Source: Actinomycetota bacterium (GTDB lineage Bacteria; Actinomycetota; Actinomycetes; Actinomycetales; Microbacteriaceae). Taken from it: 64,000 nucleotides of DNA. Below the pieces are notes generated by a model. It searched no databases, had not been told where the DNA came from, and worked only from the letters and a program-made list of their open reading frames with translations. The stretch's first letter is position 1. Every line of letters begins with the position of its first letter. The stretch spans positions 1 to 64,000 of the forward strand of contig WLIA01000001.1 of NCBI GenBank assembly GCA_009702455.1, written 5' to 3'. Position numbers and translations under genes: made by a program. Shown piece after piece: positions 7,424-15,387 of the stretch.

Positions 7424-9130
7424 ATGTCTGACTACGACGTCGCAATCGTTGGCTCCGGTTTCGGAGGTTCGATTGCGGCGTTGCGTTTAACCGAGAAGGG
7501 TTATCGCGTTCTGGTTATCGAGGCCGGTTCGCGCTATCGCGACGAAGACTTCGCCAAGAACAGTTTTGACCTGAAGCGCTTTCTGTTTTTCCCGCGGCTA
7601 GGTCTTCGCGGCATTCAGCGCATCGACTTCTTGCGCAACGTGATGGTGATGTCTGGTGCAGGTGTCGGCGGAGGCTCACTCGTATACGCCAACACTCTCT
7701 ATCGACCACCGACCACTTTCTACAAAACCGGATCGTGGGCAAAAGTTGCAGACTGGCAGAAGCTGCTCGACCCTTACTTCAACCAAGCCGAACGCATGCT
7801 CGGTGTCGAGATGAATCCATTCGAAAGCAACAGCGATCGCGCCATCAAAAAAGTCGCCGATCGAATGGGTTTCGGCAAAACCTATTGCATGACTCCGCTC
7901 GGCATCTTCTTTGGCGCGAAGAAGAAGCTCGCCGAGGGCACCGAAGTCGAAGACCCATACTTTGGCGGCAAAGGCCCGTCGAGAACCTCTTGCATCAACT
8001 GTGGCGAATGCATGACCGGATGCCGTCACGGCGCGAAAAACACCCTGGTCAAGAACTACCTCTATCTCGCCGAATCGGCCGGAGCCCAGGTGATTGCTGA
8101 CACCATGGTCACCGACATCCAAGAGGTAAATGGAGGCAGTTACCTCATCTCGACCCGCAACAGTTCATCGGTCGGCATCATCAGGCCTGAGCGCTTCACG
8201 GCAGATCAGGTGATTGTGGCCGCCGGTGCGCTGGGCACCGCCAAGTTGCTGCAGAAGGTTCGCGCCAACGGCCGACTTGCCGGCATGAGCGATCAGCTCG
8301 GAGCGCTCAGCCGCACCAACAGCGAATCGCTTCTGGGTGTGGTCTCGCGTCGCGATGACATAGATTTCAGCGAGGGCAGCGCGATCACATCGAGTGTGTT
8401 TCCAGACGAGCACACCCACATCGAACCGGTTCGCTACGGTCACGGCAGTGGCTTCATGGCAATCATGGAGTCGGTGCTCGCCTCAGGCAAGCGCGGTGAA
8501 GCGCCAACGCCACTGCGGCTTCTCGGAGCAACGCTTCGCAACCTGCATCGCATGCCCAAGTTTTACAACCTGCGCAAGTGGCCGCAGCGAACACTTATCC
8601 TCTTGGTCATGCAGGCCCGCGATAACTCGCTGACCACGTTTGTGAAAACCACTATCTTCGGTCGCAAAAAACTAACTTCAAGACAGGGATACGGCGAGAC
8701 CAACCCGGCCTGGGTTAAAGCCGGCCACGACTTTGCGCGTGAACTCGCGCGCGACGTTGATGGCACTCCGGGTGCCGTGACTACCGAACCTTTCGGCATT
8801 CCAATGACCGCGCACTTCTTGGGTGGCTGCGTGATCGGCGCAAATGAAAACGAAGGTGTCGTCGACGGATACCTTCGCGCTTTCGGTCAACCTGGATTGC
8901 ACATTTTCGATGGCTCCACGCTCTCGGCAAATCCGGGCGTTAACCCATCGCTCTCGATTGCTGCTCAGGCAGAGTGGGCGGCTGCGCACTGGCCAAACAT
9001 TGGCGAGGCAGATCGTCGACCAAAGCTCGGCGCAAAGTTTCGCGTAGTTGAGCCGGTTGAACCGAAGAATCCGGTCGTGCCAAAGCGCGCATCTGGCGCG
9101 CTACGGCTGCCGGTTTCTATCAAGAGCTAG
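7424..9130 (+). CDS. GMC-type FAD-dependent oxidoreductase with a 4Fe-4S ferredoxin motif
   Basis: 568 residues. An N-terminal FAD-binding motif (VAIVGSGFGGSIAALRL, residues 7-22) is followed by the GAGVGGGSLVYAN segment of cholesterol oxidase-like GMC enzymes. A C-terminal GMC_oxred_C region (LGGCVIGANENEGVVDGY, LHIFDGSTLSANPGVNPSLSIAAQAEWAA) carries the FAD-contacting NP and active-site residues. Cys190, Cys193, Cys196 and Cys200 form CX2CX2CX3C, a 4Fe-4S signature, between the two halves. The enzyme probably oxidises an alcohol or sterol-like substrate and passes electrons to a carrier rather than to oxygen; this is inference. The 3' end overlaps the convergent EamA gene by 30 bases. Confidence 0.8.
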   Translation: MSDYDVAIVGSGFGGSIAALRLTEKGYRVLVIEAGSRYRDEDFAKNSFDLKRFLFFPRLGLRGIQRIDFLRNVMVMSGAGVGGGSLVYANTLYRPPTTFYKTGSWAKVADWQKLLDPYFNQAERMLGVEMNPFESNSDRAIKKVADRMGFGKTYCMTPLGIFFGAKKKLAEGTEVEDPYFGGKGPSRTSCINCGECMTGCRHGAKNTLVKNYLYLAESAGAQVIADTMVTDIQEVNGGSYLISTRNSSSVGIIRPERFTADQVIVAAGALGTAKLLQKVRANGRLAGMSDQLGALSRTNSESLLGVVSRRDDIDFSEGSAITSSVFPDEHTHIEPVRYGHGSGFMAIMESVLASGKRGEAPTPLRLLGATLRNLHRMPKFYNLRKWPQRTLILLVMQARDNSLTTFVKTTIFGRKKLTSRQGYGETNPAWVKAGHDFARELARDVDGTPGAVTTEPFGIPMTAHFLGGCVIGANENEGVVDGYLRAFGQPGLHIFDGSTLSANPGVNPSLSIAAQAEWAAAHWPNIGEADRRPKLGAKFRVVEPVEPKNPVVPKRASGALRLPVSIKS

Positions 9131-10030
9131 ACGGTGTCGGTTCTCGATTCCGAGACCCCAGTATGAACAGCCGATGATCAGCGCTGCGCCGATGAACCCA
9201 ACGAAAAACAGCTGCTCGCCGCCAAAGACCGTAGCCGTCAAAACCGCCCAGATTGGCTCGGTGCTGAGCAGAAGGCTCGCGCGCGAGGGCGAGGTTCGCA
9301 GAATTCCATACTGCAGTGCCACGAAACCAAACACTGTGCAGAGCAGCACAAGAAATGCCATGTTGAGCCACTGCTGGGTTTCGAACTCGTTCACCAGTTT
9401 CACGGTGCCGCCGAAGTCGAGAGCCAAATAGCTCAGTCCACAAACCGAGAGCTGCACCACGGTCACATTGAAGCTGCTGACCTTGCGGCCCTCGGCAAGT
9501 TTGCCCTGTGCCGTTGTGGTGATGGCACGCAGAATCGCAGCGCCGAGCATCAATGCGTCGCCCAAGTTAGGTTCTTTGAACCCGTTGCCACTCACCAGCA
9601 GGGCAACTCCAACAATTGCACCTACCGCTGCGATGAAAAACTTGCGCGGCAACCACGATCTCGACCAAAGGCTTTCGAGAATCGGCGTGAAAATGATGGT
9701 CAGCGAAATGATGAGACCGGCATTTGTTGCCGAGGTCAGTTTGATTCCGTTGGTTTCAATCTGCATGATTGTGCCGACAGCCACGCCATAGAGAGCGCCA
9801 AGTTGCCAGTCGGCTCGAGAGAATTTGTTGCCTCGCGCCAAAACAATCAAAGTCATGATCACTGCCGCAGCGGTAAATCTAAAAGCAAGAATCGAGTTCA
9901 CGGATGCGTGCTCGGTTAAATCCTTTGCAGCCAGGTAGCTGCCGCCCCAAAAGATTGCGGTCGCCAAAAGCAGCACGTCAACTTTGCCGAAGCGCCCAAA
10001 CCAAATCGGGTTCTTTGTGGTTTCGGGCAT
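9101..10030 (-). CDS. EamA (DMT) family transporter
   Basis: 309 residues with ten hydrophobic segments arranged as two EamA repeats. The first contains AIFWGGSYLAAKDLTEHASVNSILAFRFTAA, the second LCTVFGFVALQYGILRTSPSRASLLLSTEPIWAVLTATVFGGE, both typical of drug/metabolite transporters. Substrate is unknown. The ATG is six bases after TAGACT (10037-10042 on the minus strand), so a leaderless transcript is likely. The gene is convergent and overlapping with the flavo-oxidoreductase gene at its 3' end. Confidence 0.85.
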   Translation of the reverse strand: MPETTKNPIWFGRFGKVDVLLLATAIFWGGSYLAAKDLTEHASVNSILAFRFTAAAVIMTLIVLARGNKFSRADWQLGALYGVAVGTIMQIETNGIKLTSATNAGLIISLTIIFTPILESLWSRSWLPRKFFIAAVGAIVGVALLVSGNGFKEPNLGDALMLGAAILRAITTTAQGKLAEGRKVSSFNVTVVQLSVCGLSYLALDFGGTVKLVNEFETQQWLNMAFLVLLCTVFGFVALQYGILRTSPSRASLLLSTEPIWAVLTATVFGGEQLFFVGFIGAALIIGCSYWGLGIENRHRLALDRNRQP

Positions 10031-10113
10031 AAAGCGAGTCTATGGTCAAGAACTGGATTGTGGTTTACTGAACTTACTTGCGATTATTGTGACCGTTGCT
10101 TGGAAGGATTGAG

Positions 10114-10356
10114 ATGAGCACATTTACGCTCGAGCCAGAACTTGGCGTTGCCTACTTCAAATTCTCTGAGAGCAAAATCGACCGAACCGTAGAGCTAAAC
10201 CCAGATCTCAATATCGACTTGGATGCCGACGGCAAGCCCGTTGGCATTGAATTTCTGAGGTCATCGCCAACGGTTCCTTTTGACCGACTTCGCGATGAGT
10301 TTGCCTTCAAGCTTTCTGAACTCGATCTAATTCGCAGGGTGCTGCCGACAATCTAG
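10114..10356 (+). CDS. DUF2283 family protein
   Basis: 80 residues. The sequence MSTFTLEPELGVAYFKFSESKIDRTVELNPDLNIDLDADGKPVGIEFL has the DUF2283 hallmark, a beta strand with YxxF/Y followed by a short strand ending in DxDGxxVGIE. These small proteins are often associated with toxin-antitoxin or phage regions, but no partner gene is adjacent here. GGAAGG lies upstream of the ATG, which supports this start over the in-frame ATG 18 bases earlier. Function unknown. Confidence 0.75.
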   Translation: MSTFTLEPELGVAYFKFSESKIDRTVELNPDLNIDLDADGKPVGIEFLRSSPTVPFDRLRDEFAFKLSELDLIRRVLPTI

Positions 10357-10389
10357 GTTTCCTGCAGATTAGCCACTTGCCAGGTAAAT

Positions 10390-10422
10390 CTCTTGAGCAT
10401 TTGACTCAAGAGGTGAGATAGT
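10390..10422 (+). promoter_or_regulatory. Promoter with perfect inverted repeat upstream of metallothionein-like gene
   Basis: Perfect 8-base arms CTCTTGAG and CTCAAGAG flank a 7-base centre (10390-10412). The left arm contains a -35-like TTGAGC (10393-10398); GATAGT (10417-10422) is a plausible -10 box 18 bases further on. The dyad sits over the -35 box and spacer, the position used by MerR-type activators and by many metal-responsive repressors. Which regulator binds is unknown. Confidence 0.5.
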
Positions 10423-10442
10423 GAAGACATAGGAGGTTCACT

Positions 10443-10517
10443 ATGTGCGACAACCCAAACTGCTCAATGGGAGATGACTGCAAGTGCGGCGCTAACTGCC
10501 AGTGCCCAAGCAAGTAA
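10443..10517 (+). CDS. Metallothionein-like Cys-rich microprotein (24 aa)
   Basis: Twenty-four residues with six cysteines at positions 2, 7, 13, 15, 19 and 21, including CKCGANCQC. This CxC/CxxxC spacing is typical of metal-thiolate proteins such as small bacterial metallothioneins. AGGAGG lies six bases before the ATG, a stronger ribosome site than most genes in this window have. The gene has its own palindrome-bearing promoter and its own terminator, so it is a complete small transcription unit. A role in copper, zinc or cadmium sequestration is inferred from composition; a chance ORF is unlikely given the flanking signals. Confidence 0.65.
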   Translation: MCDNPNCSMGDDCKCGANCQCPSK

Positions 10518-10547
10518 CCCAGCCAAGAAACAAGGTTTTAGCCGATT

Positions 10548-10571
10548 AGCCCCTCAATTCGAGGGGCTTTT
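10548..10571 (+). terminator. Intrinsic terminator after the metallothionein-like gene
   Basis: Arms AGCCCCTC and GAGGGGCT with a 5-base loop, followed by TTTT. Confidence 0.85.
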
Positions 10572-10595
10572 CGCTTGCTGGTCTAGGCTCAAACG

Positions 10596-11780
10596 GTGCA
10601 AACCAACTGGACAAAACTAAGACTCCTTGCCCTGGCCGGCTCCATCTCTTGGATGGGCAGCACACTAACCACCTTTGCCGTAGTGCTTCAATACAAGGAT
10701 GCCTACGGCCCAAACGGCGTCTCGGCAATCATGCTTTCGATGATTTTGCCAACCATCCTTGCCGCACCTTATGCCGGCGTTCTTGCAGACCGCGTTAGAG
10801 CCGCAATTTTGCTTCCGACTTTGCTCAGCATCATGGGCTTGAGCACATTCATGCTCTCCTTTGATTTAGGTTTCATCTGGTCGCTCGTGTTTTTGGCGAT
10901 CACCGCAACTTGCGGCACACCGGTAGGTGCGTCTTTCAACGCAACGCTCGCAAACTACGCGACGCCAGACGACCTGCCGCGTGTTATGGGCCTCTTGCAG
11001 ACCGGCTCATCTGTCGGCGCAATGCTCGGCCCTGGTTTGGCCGGCTACCTCGTCACCGTCACGGGTTCTTTCGCCTGGTCATTCAGAATCGATGCGGCAA
11101 GCTTCTTCGTGCTCGCCTTCGCAGTCATGGCTCTTCGCATTGATCGCAAACCGCAACCGCAGATTGAAGGCGAAAAGATTCGTGCCATGGATGGCGTGAA
11201 GTTAGTCATGAAGAACGACCTGGTGCGAGCTCTTGTGATTTTGATCACGATGGTCATAGTCGCGGTTAGCGTAATAAACATCGGCGAAGTTTTCTTGGTC
11301 ATGGATGAGCTAGGCGCCGATGCAATCACCTACGGAATAGTTGCCGCAACATTTGCATTCGGTTCCGTCGTTGGTGCCGTTTCAACATCCGTGTTTAAAG
11401 TTCCAGAAAGATATCACGCGCCAATTTCGGTTGCCGCGCTGGTCGCACTTTCACTAATCACTCTTACCTTGGCTTTCGCTTGGCACTGGATTGTGGTTGC
11501 GATCGCCTGGTTTATCGCTGGCTTCTTCAACGCTGGTCTAAACGCCTACGGAATCTCGCTGATCATCAATCGCACGCCCGAGGAAATCAGGGGTCGCGTG
11601 ATGGCTGCCGTTAGAGCCATGTTCTCGACAGCCTCGGTTGTCGGCATGGGCATTGCCGGTTTGCTAATCGCCGGCTTCGGAATCAGAAATGTGCTTGGGG
11701 CAGCGGGCATCGCCTGCATCGCCATAATTGTCGTTCTAGCCCCAGCCGTGCTGAGGGCCAGTCGCCGACTAGTCGACTAG
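10596..11780 (+). CDS. MFS transporter
   Basis: 394 residues with about twelve membrane segments. The loop between segments 2 and 3 has the MFS signature GVLADRVRAA, and segment 5 has GPGLAGYLVTVTGSFAWSFRIDA, as in drug-efflux (MFS_3, enterobactin-exporter-like) members. Substrate is unknown. GTG start; TAGGCT at 10584-10589 is six bases upstream, implying a leaderless mRNA. Its last 12 bases overlap the convergent transferase gene in a palindrome. Confidence 0.88.
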   Translation: MQTNWTKLRLLALAGSISWMGSTLTTFAVVLQYKDAYGPNGVSAIMLSMILPTILAAPYAGVLADRVRAAILLPTLLSIMGLSTFMLSFDLGFIWSLVFLAITATCGTPVGASFNATLANYATPDDLPRVMGLLQTGSSVGAMLGPGLAGYLVTVTGSFAWSFRIDAASFFVLAFAVMALRIDRKPQPQIEGEKIRAMDGVKLVMKNDLVRALVILITMVIVAVSVINIGEVFLVMDELGADAITYGIVAATFAFGSVVGAVSTSVFKVPERYHAPISVAALVALSLITLTLAFAWHWIVVAIAWFIAGFFNAGLNAYGISLIINRTPEEIRGRVMAAVRAMFSTASVVGMGIAGLLIAGFGIRNVLGAAGIACIAIIVVLAPAVLRASRRLVD

Positions 11781-13007
11781 CGGTTCTTTATCTGGGCCTA
11801 GCTCCCAGGCGACCTCTTTGATGGTCGACTTATCAACCAAAGGCGTCTCGGCCGCAAAGTCACCGGCCACAATCTCGATGATTCTGGCGGCAGATTCGCC
11901 AGGATAGGGGCTTGCAGCCTTACGCAACCGTTCGATCGCTGCCGAGTAGTCGCCAAGACCCTCGGCTCGAATCTGGTCGAATCGGTCGGCAAACTCGGCA
12001 AACGAGCCGATGCGCCAGTTTGCCTGAACCGCAATTTCGCCGATTGGTGAGAACTTCCAGCGCTCGGAGTTCTCGAGATAGACAGCCGGCTTACCCGTGA
12101 TCATCGGATACTCACCGATAAACGAAATGCCGTCGGTTAGCAGCAGGTCGCTCGATAAGAACAGACTCGCAAAGTCGCCGCCGGTTTCAATCGAGGTGTT
12201 CGGCAGCGCCTTGAACTCTTCGAGCCATTGGTTGAGTTCTGACTCGTCGACCACCTGTCGATCAACAAGAGTGCCAAACATAAACGGATGCGGCCTCATG
12301 ATGATTTCGATGTCTTGATGACTCTTCGCAAAGTCGAGCATCTCTCGATACATCGACGCAAAGGTGCCGAAGTTCAACCAGTGCGCCGAGTAGCTGTGAT
12401 GCGGTGCCCACACCAGCGTGTAACGGTCGCGAGGTGTCGCAATAGCGCGCGACACCAGCGAGTCGAGCTTCGGTGAACCCGTTAGGTGCACGTGCGAGTT
12501 GCCGCGCGATGTGCGTGAGTACGCTTCAACCACGGCTGCATCCTGCGTGAAAATCAAAGATGAAAGTTGGTGCGAGCGCTGCGTATAGAGGTATGGCGCA
12601 ACGCCGTCTTCGCCCGGCTCGTTGACAAGCGCAAAAGAGTAGTAGGGCACCTGGCAAACCTTCGTGAATTCGCTCAGCACCTCTGCGCGATAGTTCGGCT
12701 GGTAATTTCGCTGCCACGGATAATTCAAGAACACGTAGTCGGGAGCAATTTCGCGAAGCTTGGCTAGCCCAATCGCAGAGTCTTCGAAGTCAAATCGAAG
12801 GTGTTCGACCCCGACCGAGTCATACAAAGCGCTCACTTTGTCTTCGCCAGAGTATGTGGTCTCACCGGTCAACCGGCGAGGAATGCTGATCACCGTTGGC
12901 TCGAACCGAGGGTCGGCGAGCATTTGTCGGTAGATGTCGGCGAGCGCATCCCAGGCTTCGAAATAGAAGCTGAGAAAGACAACGCGAATCGGGCGACCTG
13001 AGTTCAT
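11769..13007 (-). CDS. CDP-glycerol glycerophosphotransferase (TagB/TagF)-like protein
   Basis: 412 residues. The C-terminal half has the GT-B-like features of the Glyphos_transf family: VWAPHHSY, IIMRPHPFMF (a HP motif), then LLLTDGISFIGEYPMITGKPAVYLENSERW, where the DG/S-x-x-x-E segment binds the nucleotide-sugar alcohol. The N-terminal half resembles an acceptor domain. It probably transfers a glycerol-phosphate or related polyol-phosphate to a cell-surface glycopolymer. It is divergent from the DUF3817 gene with only 11 bases between the start codons. It stands alone; no other teichoic-acid genes are nearby. Confidence 0.7.
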   Translation of the reverse strand: MNSGRPIRVVFLSFYFEAWDALADIYRQMLADPRFEPTVISIPRRLTGETTYSGEDKVSALYDSVGVEHLRFDFEDSAIGLAKLREIAPDYVFLNYPWQRNYQPNYRAEVLSEFTKVCQVPYYSFALVNEPGEDGVAPYLYTQRSHQLSSLIFTQDAAVVEAYSRTSRGNSHVHLTGSPKLDSLVSRAIATPRDRYTLVWAPHHSYSAHWLNFGTFASMYREMLDFAKSHQDIEIIMRPHPFMFGTLVDRQVVDESELNQWLEEFKALPNTSIETGGDFASLFLSSDLLLTDGISFIGEYPMITGKPAVYLENSERWKFSPIGEIAVQANWRIGSFAEFADRFDQIRAEGLGDYSAAIERLRKAASPYPGESAARIIEIVAGDFAAETPLVDKSTIKEVAWELGPDKEPLVD

Positions 13008-13021
13008 AGACTCTAATTATG
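13007..13021. promoter_or_regulatory. Overlapping divergent leaderless promoters
   Basis: On the plus strand TAGACT (13007-13012) lies exactly six bases before the ATG at 13019. On the minus strand CATAAT (13021 to 13016) lies eight bases before the ATG at 13007. Each -10 element therefore overlaps or touches the other gene's start codon. Confidence 0.5.
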
Positions 13022-13513
13022 ACCAACCAACCCAGTCGCAAGATTTTTTCGAGCCCGCAGCGGGCGTTTCAAACCTTCGCTTTTGGCGAGGCGCTCACCT
13101 GGTCGCTTCTGCTTGGGGCGCTGGCTTTTAGGGCCTTGGTGGGCTTGCCGCAAGCTCTTTTCACGGTTATCGGTGGTCTTCACGGCGCCATGTTCTTGGG
13201 CTACGGCGTCATGGCGGCACTGGTGGGAGTGAACCAGCGCTGGTCTTTTGGTCGCATCGTGCTCGGCACAGCCTTGGCTATTGTTCCTTTCGCAACTCTG
13301 CCGTTTGAGAAGAACCTGAGCAAAAACGGCCTACTGCTCGGTCGCTGGCGACTTGAGAGTTCGGGCGACCCTAGCGACCAGCACTGGTTCGATCGTCTCT
13401 TTCGCTGGTTTCTCAATCGACCGCTACTTTTTGCAGCTGCGCTGATTGTTGTTGTCATCGCAATCTTCACAACGCTGCTTTCCCTCGGCTCACCAACTGA
13501 GTGGGGCAACTAA
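13019..13513 (+). CDS. DUF3817 family membrane protein
   Basis: 164 residues with four membrane segments (about 28-48, 52-72, 81-97, 137-157). The first segments contain FGEALTWSLLLGALAFRAL and GGLHGAMFLGYGVMAALV, characteristic of DUF3817, where the conserved E and the HGxxF motif occur. This domain resembles part of cytochrome-oxidase-associated or aldehyde-type membrane proteins, but its role is unknown. TAGACT six bases upstream supports the ATG as a leaderless start. The next gene overlaps its 3' end. Confidence 0.75.
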   Translation: MTNQPSRKIFSSPQRAFQTFAFGEALTWSLLLGALAFRALVGLPQALFTVIGGLHGAMFLGYGVMAALVGVNQRWSFGRIVLGTALAIVPFATLPFEKNLSKNGLLLGRWRLESSGDPSDQHWFDRLFRWFLNRPLLFAAALIVVVIAIFTTLLSLGSPTEWGN

Positions 13514-13959
13514 CTTTGAGCGATCTAAACGAGATCGGTGAGCGCGACGGTTGGCGCTGTTGGTTGTGCGACAAGCCGGTTGACCCCGATGCATCGGTGA
13601 ATTCAGATTTGGGCCCAAGCGCAGACAGCTTTGCACTTGCGAAAGCTAAGAAGGGTGCGTCTGGCGGCGAACGTCTCGCGCATCGAGCCTGCAACACCAT
13701 GAAGGGCAAGCACGCACCCGTGGTTGCTTGGCCTGAAGAACTGTTGGCGGCCGAGCCCGCACCGATTGTCGAAACCGTTGAGCGACTATCGCGCAAGGGT
13801 GGGCGCGAACTCGTTGCACGTTTCTCGAGCGAAGCCGATGCCGAGCGAGCTGCTGAGTGGTTGCTAGATCGACTTTCGCGATTTGCCCCAGAAACTGAAT
13901 TCGCCACCCAGGTGAAGCCGGGTGGCGGTCAGTTCATGCTGATGTTGCGAACAAACTAA
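13501..13959 (+). CDS. HNH endonuclease-domain protein
   Basis: 152 residues from GTG. A short HNH-like zinc finger is visible: WRCWLC (Cys20, Cys23), then HRACNTMKGKH (His61, Cys64, Asn65, His71), matching the CxxC...H-x2-C-N arrangement of HNH proteins. The C-terminal half (ELVARFSSEADAERAAEWLLDRL) looks like an unrelated alpha/beta domain. GTG 13501 overlaps the DUF3817 gene by 13 bases; TTG 13516, three bases after that stop, is an alternative start. The role could be DNA repair or defence, but nothing nearby points to either. Confidence 0.6.
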   Translation: MGQLTLSDLNEIGERDGWRCWLCDKPVDPDASVNSDLGPSADSFALAKAKKGASGGERLAHRACNTMKGKHAPVVAWPEELLAAEPAPIVETVERLSRKGGRELVARFSSEADAERAAEWLLDRLSRFAPETEFATQVKPGGGQFMLMLRTN

Positions 13960-13970
13960 AAGCTGAGCTC

Positions 13971-14399
13971 CTAAGAAACAGACTTCTTTATCAGTGCGGC
14001 AAGTTGTTTCTCAACTGCGCCTGTCCACTTGATAATGGCAAACGAAGTTGCCCAGAGTGCTCCATCATCGAGGTTGGCTTGCTCGTTGAATCCGATGGTT
14101 GAATAGCGGGTCTTGAACTTGCCGGCATCCTGATAGAACAAAATCGCTTTGCCTTCGTCATTGGCAAAAGCGGGCATGCCATACCAAGTTTTCGCCCATA
14201 GCTGCGGAGCGGTCTTTTTCACCAGGGCGTGCAGTTTCTCGCCAATCTCACGATCTGCAGGGCTCATCTTCTTATATGCGGCCTGAACCTCCTTGAGAGC
14301 GGCTTCTTTGCTCGCATTGGCCTTCAGCTCTTTGGCACGCGCGCGCATGGCGGCTTTCTCTTCGGCGGTGAATGTTTCTGCTGGTTTCTTGGTGGCCAC
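13971..14399 (-). CDS. DUF1801/YdhG-like iron-chaperone-fold protein
   Basis: 142 residues. The C-terminal half (LHALVKKTAPQLWAKTWYGMPAFANDEGKAILFYQDAGKFKTRYSTIGFNEQA) shows the DUF1801 pattern, with the WYGMPAF motif and a strand reading ILFYQ. The N-terminal 50 residues are Ala/Lys/Glu-rich and helical. The GTG start is preferred to an upstream ATG because GAAAGG lies at the right distance before it. Bacterial relatives include YdhG, described as a putative iron chaperone; function here is unproven. The gene is divergent from the heliorhodopsin gene. Confidence 0.7.
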   Translation of the reverse strand: MATKKPAETFTAEEKAAMRARAKELKANASKEAALKEVQAAYKKMSPADREIGEKLHALVKKTAPQLWAKTWYGMPAFANDEGKAILFYQDAGKFKTRYSTIGFNEQANLDDGALWATSFAIIKWTGAVEKQLAALIKKSVS

Positions 14400-14491
14400 G
14401 ATGGGTTCCTTTCGGCTCACCCACAAGTCTAAACGCCGAGTTTTTTGGCTCGCTAAGGCAATAATTGAGCCAACGCCGATAAGGAGACCAA

Positions 14492-15301
14492 ATGGCCAAG
14501 AAGGTTAGAGACACAGAGACCCAGCTAAAGAGACTGCGCGTTTACAACATCGTTGCGGCTTTCGCCCACCTCGGTCAGGCAGTGGCCATGATCGCAATCA
14601 TCACAGCGCTCGACGCGAAGGCACCTTTTCCGGTTACCGCCGACTACATGGCGGGCCCTCCGGGTTCACCGATTCCACCAGAGCGTGTAGTTCTTTTTGA
14701 CGTCAATATGGGTTACGGCCTAATCGGCTTCTTGATGCTCAGCGCATTCTTTCACTTCTTGGTCGCAAGCCCGGCGTTCTTCAACCGCTATAAGAACGGC
14801 TTGCTAGCAAACCACAACTACTTCAGATGGACAGAGTATTCACTCAGCTCATCTATCATGATTTTCTTGATTGCTCAGCTAACCGGTACCACCGACGTTG
14901 CAGCGCTCATCACAATCTTTGCCGTGAATGCAGCAATGATCATGTTCGGTGCACTTCAAGAGAAGTATGAGAAACCAGGCACCAGAAAGCTTCTGCCTTT
15001 CATCTTCGGTTCGATGGTCGGAATCGTTCCTTGGTTTGCAGTCATGATCAACACCTTGCAGCCAGGTTCAACCAACGAAGCAGAGACTCCTGGATTCGTC
15101 GTTGTCATCGTCGTGACAATTTTCGTATTGTTCAACACATTCGCCCTGAACCAGTGGTTGCAGTATCGCCAGATTGGCAAGTGGGCGAGCTACCTTCAGG
15201 GTGAGCGTTCATACATCACGCTGAGCTTGGTTGCAAAGACGCTGCTTGCCTGGCAGGTATTCAGTGGAGTGCTTGTACCGGTTATCACGGCAAACCAGTA
15301 A
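14492..15301 (+). CDS. Heliorhodopsin
   Basis: 269 residues, seven membrane helices. The seventh carries SLVAKTLLAWQVFSG, with Lys249 as the retinal Schiff-base lysine in the heliorhodopsin-specific context. Helix 3 carries RWTEYSLSSS with Glu115 as the counterion, and His26 and His88 match the conserved histidines of the family. Type 1 rhodopsins have Asp counterions and a DxxxxKxxG helix 7, which is absent, so this is a heliorhodopsin with inverted topology and probably a sensory or enzyme-modulating role. AAGGAG precedes the ATG. No retinal-synthesis gene (blh, crtY) is in the window. A GNRA-capped terminator follows. Confidence 0.92.
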   Translation: MAKKVRDTETQLKRLRVYNIVAAFAHLGQAVAMIAIITALDAKAPFPVTADYMAGPPGSPIPPERVVLFDVNMGYGLIGFLMLSAFFHFLVASPAFFNRYKNGLLANHNYFRWTEYSLSSSIMIFLIAQLTGTTDVAALITIFAVNAAMIMFGALQEKYEKPGTRKLLPFIFGSMVGIVPWFAVMINTLQPGSTNEAETPGFVVVIVVTIFVLFNTFALNQWLQYRQIGKWASYLQGERSYITLSLVAKTLLAWQVFSGVLVPVITANQ

Positions 15302-15311
15302 CTCTAAAAAG

Positions 15312-15339
15312 AAAATGGCCCCGAAAGGGGTCATTTTTC
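15312..15339 (+). terminator. Intrinsic terminator after heliorhodopsin
   Basis: Arms AAAATGGCCCC and GGGGTCATTTTT (one G-T pair) with a GAAA tetraloop. It could also serve the convergent LysE gene. Confidence 0.85.
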
Positions 15340-15387
15340 TTTGCCTGTCAGCGCCGACCACTGCGATGGCGGCAGCGCCATTCAGGT

